DNA of 11,272 nucleotides, taken from contig JAKCDN010000063.1 in NCBI GenBank assembly GCA_021841795.1, forward strand, positions 1 through 11,272, in the 5' to 3' direction. The stretch comes from Acidobacteriota bacterium. GTDB taxonomy: Bacteria > Acidobacteriota > Terriglobia > Terriglobales > Acidobacteriaceae. The notes under the pieces were generated by a model, which saw nothing but the letters and a program-made list of their open reading frames with translations, was not told where the DNA came from and ran no database searches. Shown here piece after piece: positions 7,515 to 11,272 of this stretch (the stretch's first letter is position 1; every line of letters starts with the position of its first letter). Made by a program: the position numbers and the translations under genes.

Positions 7515-8711
7515 TCAGTCCAGCTCGCTCACCGGCTCGCTGCGCCGCTCGCGAATAGCGTCGGGCAGCAGGCCGATCAGATCCTGATCGTAGATATTCT
7601 TCTTCCGGTCCGCCAGCGCCACAAACCGGTAGTACACGTGCTGCAGCTCGTCCCGGCTTACCGCGAATCCCAGCTGCTCCAGCCGGTGCCGCAACGCCGC
7701 CCGTCCCGAGTGCTTGCCCAGCACCAGATGCGTCTTTGACACCCCCACCAGTTGCGGCGTCATGATCTCGTAGCACAGCGGATTCGCCAGCACCCCGTGC
7801 TGGTGAATCCCCGACTCGTGCGCAAACGCGTTGGCGCCCACGATCGCCTTATTCGGAGACGGCCTGAAGGTGATCAGGTTTCCCAGCACCTCGCTGGTGG
7901 GATAAAGCTGGTCCAGCTTGATGCTGTTCGTCAACCCGTACCGGTCGCTGCGCACATACAGCGCCGCCGCAATCTCTTCCAGCGCCGCGTTGCCCGCCCG
8001 CTCCCCGATGCCGTTGATCGTGCACTCCACCTGCCGCGCTCCGCCCTGCACCGCCGCCAGCGAGTTCGCCACCGCCAGGCCCAGATCGTCGTGGCAGTGC
8101 GAAGAAAGGATCACGCCCTTTTCATCCACGCCCGGCACCCGCTCCCGCACCTCGCGGAACATCGCCCCGTACTCCTCCGGCGTCGTATACCCCACCGTGT
8201 CCGGCATGTTGATCGTGGTCGCGCCCGCCTCCACCGCGATGCGCACCATCTCCACCAGGTAATCCCGGTCTGAACGCGTCGCATCCTCCGGCGAAAACTC
8301 CACGTCGTCGCACAGCGACCGCGCCAGCCGCACCGACTCGCCGCACAGATCCAGCGCCTCGGCCCGGCTGATCTTCAGCTTGTACTCAAGATGAAGGTCG
8401 CTCGAGGCCAGAAACACATGGATCCGCGCCCGCTCGGCAAACTGCAGCGCCCGCGCCGCCATCTCGATGTCCTCGGTCTTGGCCCGCGCCAGCGATGCGA
8501 TGCGCGGCTTCCGGATCGCCTGCGTAATCGTCGCAATGGCCGCAAAGTCGCCCTCCGAGGCCATCGCGAACCCCGCCTCGATGATGTCCACGCCCAGATC
8601 CTCCAGGGCATGCGCCATCGTCAGCTTTTCCTGCGTCGTCATGCTGCAACCCGGCGACTGCTCGCCGTCGCGCAGCGTGGTGTCGAAAAAATAAAGGTGG
8701 TTGGAGATCAT
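7515..8711 (-). CDS. leuA: 2-isopropylmalate synthase, short form lacking the regulatory domain
   Basis: This enzyme condenses acetyl-CoA with 2-oxoisovalerate to 2-isopropylmalate, the first committed step to leucine. The 398-aa protein has the TIM-barrel signature [17 protein letters not shown] (8-24; Arg14, Asp15), [14 protein letters not shown] (167-180), the metal histidines in [20 protein letters not shown] (His205, His207), [18 protein letters not shown] (229-246), [13 protein letters not shown] (296-308) and GKHSGR (332-337). It ends at [18 protein letters not shown] plus a short tail. That is where full-length LeuA (about 510-560 aa) continues into its leucine-binding dimer domain. 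The stop is real in this sequence and leuB begins 77 nt later, leaving no room for a frameshifted domain. Homocitrate or citramalate synthase is possible, but the motifs and leuB/C/D neighbours favour LeuA. The ATG at 8711 has only a weak CAGG ribosome site. Confidence 0.92.
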   Translation of the reverse strand: MISNHLYFFDTTLRDGEQSPGCSMTTQEKLTMAHALEDLGVDIIEAGFAMASEGDFAAIATITQAIRKPRIASLARAKTEDIEMAARALQFAERARIHVFLASSDLHLEYKLKISRAEALDLCGESVRLARSLCDDVEFSPEDATRSDRDYLVEMVRIAVEAGATTINMPDTVGYTTPEEYGAMFREVRERVPGVDEKGVILSSHCHDDLGLAVANSLAAVQGGARQVECTINGIGERAGNAALEEIAAALYVRSDRYGLTNSIKLDQLYPTSEVLGNLITFRPSPNKAIVGANAFAHESGIHQHGVLANPLCYEIMTPQLVGVSKTHLVLGKHSGRAALRHRLEQLGFAVSRDELQHVYYRFVALADRKKNIYDQDLIGLLPDAIRERRSEPVSELD

Positions 8712-8752
8712 ACGTTTGCCTGCCGCGGATTCCGACCTCCGCCAGCTTTCTT

Positions 8753-8782
8753 ATTGTCGCCGATGCGGGCAATATAAGGCAA
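8753..8782 (-). promoter_or_regulatory. Alternative, weaker leuA promoter candidate
   Basis: On the minus strand TTGCCT (8782-8777) and GACAAT (8758-8753) are separated by 18 bases and each matches four of six consensus positions. If used, the LysR-type dyad would overlap its -35 region, an arrangement compatible with activation. It is weaker than the candidate at 8784-8811; the sequence alone cannot decide between them. Confidence 0.25.
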
Positions 8783-8791
8783 AGTTATATT
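8771..8791. promoter_or_regulatory. Perfect dyad with LysR-box geometry (probable operator)
   Basis: AATATAA, 7-base spacer GGCAAAG, TTATATT is a perfect inverted repeat with 7-bp arms. The core ATAA-N7-TTAT contains T8775-N11-A8787, the T-N11-A motif inside a dyad that LysR-type regulators recognise. It sits between leuA and the divergent LysR gene, the standard place for such a site, and overlaps the best leuA -10 candidate. It is centred about 48 bases upstream of the predicted lysR transcription start. Binding by the adjacent regulator is inference from position and geometry. Confidence 0.6.
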
Positions 8792-8811
8792 TGTTTTATC
8801 TTCCATTACAA
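8784..8811 (-). promoter_or_regulatory. Candidate promoter for the leuA-ilvN operon
   Basis: On the minus strand TTGTAA (8811-8806, 4/6 to TTGACA), a 16-bp spacer and TATAAC (8789-8784, 5/6 to TATAAT) form a sigma70-like promoter. The predicted start near 8777 would give a leader of about 66 nt before leuA. I see no leader peptide with leucine codons, no T-box and no attenuator in that leader. The -10 overlaps the right arm of the LysR-type dyad. Confidence 0.45.
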
Positions 8812-8822
8812 TTATTTATACT
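8795..8822 (+). promoter_or_regulatory. Candidate lysR promoter
   Basis: TATACT at 8817-8822 matches five of six positions of a -10 box and would start transcription near 8829, about 19 nt before the regulator's ATG. The -35 is poor: TTTATC at 8795-8800 with a 16-bp spacer, or TTGTTT at 8791-8796 with 20 bp. A weak -35 is common for autoregulated LysR genes, so the call rests mainly on the -10 and its position. Confidence 0.35.
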
Positions 8823-8847
8823 GTGGAAGCACGCCACGGAGCGGCCC

Positions 8848-9771
8848 ATGGATCTCAGCCAGCTCGAAACCTTCCTCGCCGTCGCTGAAGAACATAGCTT
8901 CTCCCGCGCCGCCGCGCGCCTGCACCGCACCCAGCCCGCCGTCAGCCAGGTCATCCGCAAGCTCGAGCTCGCCGTCGGCGAGTCCCTCTTCGACCGCGCC
9001 GCCCGCGACGGCTCGCTCACCGCCGCCGGCGCTCTCCTGCGCGACTACGCCGTCCGCCTGCTCGCCCTGCGCCGCGAAGCCGCCGGGGCCCTCGACGAGC
9101 TCAAAAGCCTCGAGCGCGGCCACCTCCAGCTGGCCGCCAACGAGTACACCTGCCTCTACCTGCTTCCCGCCATCCACGCCTTTCGCCGCGAGTTCCCGCA
9201 CATCGACGTCACCGTGCAGCGCATGCTGGCCTCGCGCATCCCCGAGGAGCTCGCCCGCCGCAGCTTCGAGCTCGGCGTCATCTCCTTCCGCCCCGACCCC
9301 GCACAGATCCGCACCATCTCCGTCTACGGCGACAGCCTCGACTTCATCGTCAGCCCCGACCACCCCCTCGCCCACGCCCGGCACGTCTCCATCCGCGACC
9401 TCGGACGCGAAAACTTCATCGCCCACAACGTCGCCTCGCCCCTCCGCCGCAAGGTCATTGAGGCCTTCCAGCGCCATCGCACACCCCTCCACATGGGCAT
9501 CGAGCTGCCCACCATCGAGGCCATCAAGCGCTTCGTCGCCATGGGCAATGGCGTGGCGCTCGTGCCCCATCTCACCGTCGCCCGCGAGCTTGAAACCGGC
9601 GAGCTCGCGCGCGTCCCCGTCGACGAGCTGGAGATGCGCCGCGTCCTCCGCCTCGCCTGCCGCCGTCAGGGCACGCTCTCCTACGCCGCCAAGGCCTTCC
9701 TCGGCACCCTCAAAAAGCTCGCCGAGCAGCAGGGCCCCCCATTCTTCTACCAGGTCGAACGAACCGGATGA
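8848..9771 (+). CDS. LysR-family transcriptional regulator, divergent from leuA
   Basis: This is a 307-aa LysR-type regulator of normal family length. Residues 1-60 form the winged helix-turn-helix: MDLSQLETFLAVAEEHSFSR, then AAARLHRTQPAVSQVIRKLE (HTH about 18-37) and ESLFDRAARDGSLTAAG. A linker helix (about 61-90) leads to the periplasmic-binding-protein-like effector domain from RGHLQLAANEY (about 90-292). The conserved IEAIKRFVAMGNGVALVP stretch (223-240) lines the effector region in this family. The ATG at 8848 has GGAG six bases upstream; an upstream in-frame ATG at 8701 would read through the AT-rich promoter and is rejected. Divergence from leuA with a LysR-type dyad between them suggests it controls the leu/ilv operon and itself, as LeuO or IlvY do elsewhere. 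It is not assigned to either by sequence, and its ligand is unknown. Confidence 0.93.
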   Translation: MDLSQLETFLAVAEEHSFSRAAARLHRTQPAVSQVIRKLELAVGESLFDRAARDGSLTAAGALLRDYAVRLLALRREAAGALDELKSLERGHLQLAANEYTCLYLLPAIHAFRREFPHIDVTVQRMLASRIPEELARRSFELGVISFRPDPAQIRTISVYGDSLDFIVSPDHPLAHARHVSIRDLGRENFIAHNVASPLRRKVIEAFQRHRTPLHMGIELPTIEAIKRFVAMGNGVALVPHLTVARELETGELARVPVDELEMRRVLRLACRRQGTLSYAAKAFLGTLKKLAEQQGPPFFYQVERTG

Positions 9772-10026
9772 CACCCTGCCATCCCCCCGAAAGCCGCCGT
9801 CCGCGCCCCCGTTTTCCCCACTCCCCATTCCCCGTCTCCTGCGTCTAAGCTGCATGAAACATCGTTGCCAACCCCGATGAAAGTGTGGGACGCGCCGCAA
9901 CTGGCTCCGGCCATTTACAATTCTTGAAGAACGGGGCTCGGGGTTTCCGGAGCGCCGGACCAGTGCGCGGAATTGTTGCTTTGAACCCAACCCGCACGGT
10001 TGCGAAGTGGTGAGGATCAGGATCGA
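9772..10026. other. Intergenic region upstream of the beta-barrel gene
   Basis: This 255-bp non-coding stretch lies between the LysR gene and the outer-membrane protein gene. It starts with a C-rich segment on the plus strand (about 9776-9840). It contains an 11-bp palindrome TTCTTGAAGAA (9921-9931) and, just before it, TACAAT (9916-9921), which could be a -10 box, but no matching -35 is visible. I find no RNA gene and no clear terminator for lysR. A reverse-strand ORF crossing it is a shadow of the LysR gene. Confidence 0.5.
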
Positions 10027-10629
10027 ATGAAGAAGATCGCCTTTTTAGTCGCTTTACTGGCCGCAGGCGTGGCTATGGGCCGCGCACAGGAGAGCCGGCA
10101 GGACATCAGCTTGAGCGGATTCGGCCTGATTGAGCCGTTCATGGCTTCTACCACCACCACGCAGGTCAACTCCACCCCTGCCTATGGTGCGTTGCTCAGC
10201 TACCGCTACATGCTTTCACCTTCCACCGCGCTCGAGGCCAATTACGGGATCACCTACGAGAACAGCATCGGGTATTACGTAAACCCCAACCACTACAAGA
10301 TCCTCACCCGTACCCAGGAAATTTCAGCTGCTTTCGTTAAGTCGTTTGTCTTCCGCAACTGGAATCCATTCGTCGAAGCCGGCCCGACCGCGGTCATCTT
10401 TCTGCCCATCGTCAACTCCGGCACCACCACCCTCGACTCCAAGCAGCAGACTGAAATGGGCGGCGTCTTCGGCGCCGGATTCGCCTATGAGATCAGCCCC
10501 AGCTTCGACATCCGCGCCGAATACCGCGGCCTGCTCGTCAAGGTGCCGAACTTCGGCGACACCCAGTTGAGCTCCAATCGCTGGTATGTCATCTCTGCCC
10601 CCACCATCGGCGTAGCCTACCACTTCTAA
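10027..10629 (+). CDS. Small outer-membrane beta-barrel protein with signal peptide
   Basis: I do not recognise a named protein. The 200-aa product starts with a signal peptide (MKKIAFLVALLAAGVAMGRA, probable cleavage after Ala20 before QES). The mature part shows alternating polar and hydrophobic strands: YGALLSYRYMLSPSTALEANYGITYE (about 53-78), NPFVEAGPTAVIFLP (113-127), GGVFGAGFAYEISPSFDIRAEYRG (about 145-168) and a last strand, WYVISAPTIGVAYHF. The final residue is Phe, the usual beta-barrel assembly signal. This fits the OmpA/opacity-type 8-stranded barrel superfamily (outer membrane protein beta-barrel domain). The ATG at 10027 has AGGA four bases upstream; an in-frame TTG at 10000 would only put a charged stretch before the signal peptide. 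It has its own gap upstream and a terminator-like palindrome downstream, so it is probably monocistronic and unrelated to leucine synthesis. Confidence 0.85.
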   Translation: MKKIAFLVALLAAGVAMGRAQESRQDISLSGFGLIEPFMASTTTTQVNSTPAYGALLSYRYMLSPSTALEANYGITYENSIGYYVNPNHYKILTRTQEISAAFVKSFVFRNWNPFVEAGPTAVIFLPIVNSGTTTLDSKQQTEMGGVFGAGFAYEISPSFDIRAEYRGLLVKVPNFGDTQLSSNRWYVISAPTIGVAYHF

Positions 10630-10653
10630 AATCTCGCGTAAGCGCAAAACTTT

Positions 10654-10683
10654 CGAGGGGATCGGCGCGCGCCGATCCCCTCG
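10654..10683. terminator. 30-bp perfect palindrome, likely bidirectional terminator
   Basis: Two 15-base arms (CGAGGGGATCGGCGC and its exact complement) meet without a spacer, giving a stem of about 13 bp with a 4-nt GCGC loop in RNA. It lies 24 bases past the beta-barrel stop and 30 bases past the convergent prephenate dehydratase stop, where a shared terminator would be expected. The following tract is only TTCGTTG on the plus strand and AAAGTTTTG on the minus strand, so U-run support is weak. Strong GC stems with poor U-runs can still terminate or protect 3' ends. Confidence 0.7.
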
Positions 10684-10713
10684 TTCGTTGCTGCGCCAAT
10701 CCTCGCCCGGCGC

Positions 10714-11272
10714 TCAGCGCGCCTCCTGGTAGCGGCCCAGCTCCTTCACCATCCCGCAGTGCTCCGCCAGCGCCTCCACGGCGCGCGCGCCCTCCGCGCC
10801 CGACCCGATCTGGCAGTCTACATAGAAGATGTACTCCCATGGTTTGCCCTGCACCGGCCGCGACTCGATCTTGGTCAGGTTGGTCCCGATCGCGCTCAGC
10901 GCGCTCAGCGCCGCCACCAGCGATCCCGGCCGGTTCTCCAGAGAGAAGGCCAGGCTCATCTTGTTGGCTCCCGCCTCCGTTTGCGCCTCGGCCGCGCGAT
11001 GCACCAGGAAGAACCGCGTATAGTTCTCCGCGTTGTCCTCGATGTCGCGCAGCAGAATCTCCGCGCCGTAGTGCGCCGCCGCGGCCGCGCTGGCAATGGC
11101 CCCCACGCTCGCGTCGCCCAGCTCCATCAGGTGCTTCACGCTGCCGGCCGTGTCATAAAACCCGATCGCCTTCATCCCCTTGTGCGCGCCCAGAAAACTC
11201 CGGCACTGCGCCAGCGCCACCGGATGCGAGTACACGCGCTCCATCTGTTCCACCGCCGCTCCCGGCACGCCG
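10714..11272 (-). CDS. pheA: Prephenate dehydratase, C-terminal two thirds
   Basis: This enzyme converts prephenate to phenylpyruvate in phenylalanine synthesis. The gene's 5' end lies beyond the right edge; 185 residues are visible, without a true start. The catalytic domain shows VYSHPVALAQCRSFL, YDTAGSVKHL and AAAHYGAEILLRDIEDN leading into ENYTRFFLV, whose TRF motif carries the catalytic threonine. A C-terminal ACT domain follows: ENRPGSLVAALSAL (GSLV is a variant of the usual GALV motif), TKIESRP with the ESRP phenylalanine-binding motif, and WEYIFYVDCQIG. It appears to be a stand-alone dehydratase of about 280 aa, judged from the domain layout, but fusion to a chorismate mutase upstream cannot be excluded. 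It converges on the beta-barrel gene across a shared palindrome. Confidence 0.93.
   Translation of the reverse strand, partial: GVPGAAVEQMERVYSHPVALAQCRSFLGAHKGMKAIGFYDTAGSVKHLMELGDASVGAIASAAAAAHYGAEILLRDIEDNAENYTRFFLVHRAAEAQTEAGANKMSLAFSLENRPGSLVAALSALSAIGTNLTKIESRPVQGKPWEYIFYVDCQIGSGAEGARAVEALAEHCGMVKELGRYQEAR

Noticed and set aside
8712..8777. A leucine leader peptide, attenuator or T-box ahead of leuA
   Set aside because: The predicted leader has no ATG-initiated run of leucine codons, no terminator/antiterminator pair and no T-box core, so leader-based attenuation is not supported.
9914..9942. A sigma70 promoter for the beta-barrel gene starting at TTTACA
   Set aside because: TTTACA is a fair -35, but at 16-18 bp spacing downstream there is only GC-rich sequence with no -10. 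TACAAT in the same spot lacks a -35.
8812..9990. A 392-codon minus-strand open frame antisense to the LysR gene
   Set aside because: The protein is Gly/Ala/Glu-rich and low-complexity, while the plus strand carries an unmistakable LysR protein. It is a GC-driven shadow frame.
1..11272. A novel defence, mobile or secondary-metabolite system
   Set aside because: All supported genes are amino acid biosynthesis enzymes, one LysR regulator and one small outer-membrane protein. I found no transposase, integrase, tRNA, CRISPR repeats or unknown multi-gene cassette.

Overview
The window is a high-GC bacterial chromosomal segment dominated by a branched-chain amino acid biosynthesis cluster on the minus strand. 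In transcription order it reads leuA, leuB, leuC, leuD, ilvD, ilvB and ilvN, the last cut by the left edge. All the enzymes look intact and carry their expected catalytic residues. Gene style, GC level, unusually wide gaps inside the operon and a dispersed repeat of the TGTCATCCTGAG...GAAGGATCTC type suggest an Acidobacteriota (Terriglobia-like) soil bacterium. That placement rests on memory of such genomes, not on a search.

Layout from left to right. 1-160 is the 5' part of ilvN. 284-2101 is ilvB. 2234-3922 is ilvD, with a GTG start chosen on a strong Shine-Dalgarno. 4027-4638 is leuD, 4763-6193 leuC, 6340-7437 leuB and 7515-8711 leuA, all on the minus strand. A 136-bp divergent intergenic region with an 81% AT core (8771-8822) separates leuA from a plus-strand LysR-family regulator (8848-9771). 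It holds a perfect dyad with LysR-box geometry and candidate promoters for both directions. After a 255-bp gap comes a plus-strand gene for a small outer-membrane beta-barrel protein with a signal peptide (10027-10629). A 30-bp perfect palindrome (10654-10683) then separates it from a convergent minus-strand prephenate dehydratase gene (pheA, 10714 to the right edge, 5' end missing).

How the genes work together: IlvB/IlvN make acetolactate and IlvD makes the 2-oxo acids of valine and isoleucine. LeuA, LeuCD and LeuB extend 2-oxoisovalerate to the leucine precursor. IlvC (ketol-acid reductoisomerase) and a transaminase are needed but are not in the window; ilvC could lie beyond ilvN. LeuA ends where its leucine-sensing C-terminal domain would begin. 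Together with the divergent LysR gene this suggests pathway control may rest more on transcription than on LeuA feedback inhibition, which is an inference.

I see no defence system, CRISPR array, RNA gene or insertion sequence. This is mostly an ordinary metabolic region. The points most worth a second look are the short LeuA, the LysR/dyad switch, the repeat element inside the operon, and the wide structured gaps between the leu/ilv genes.
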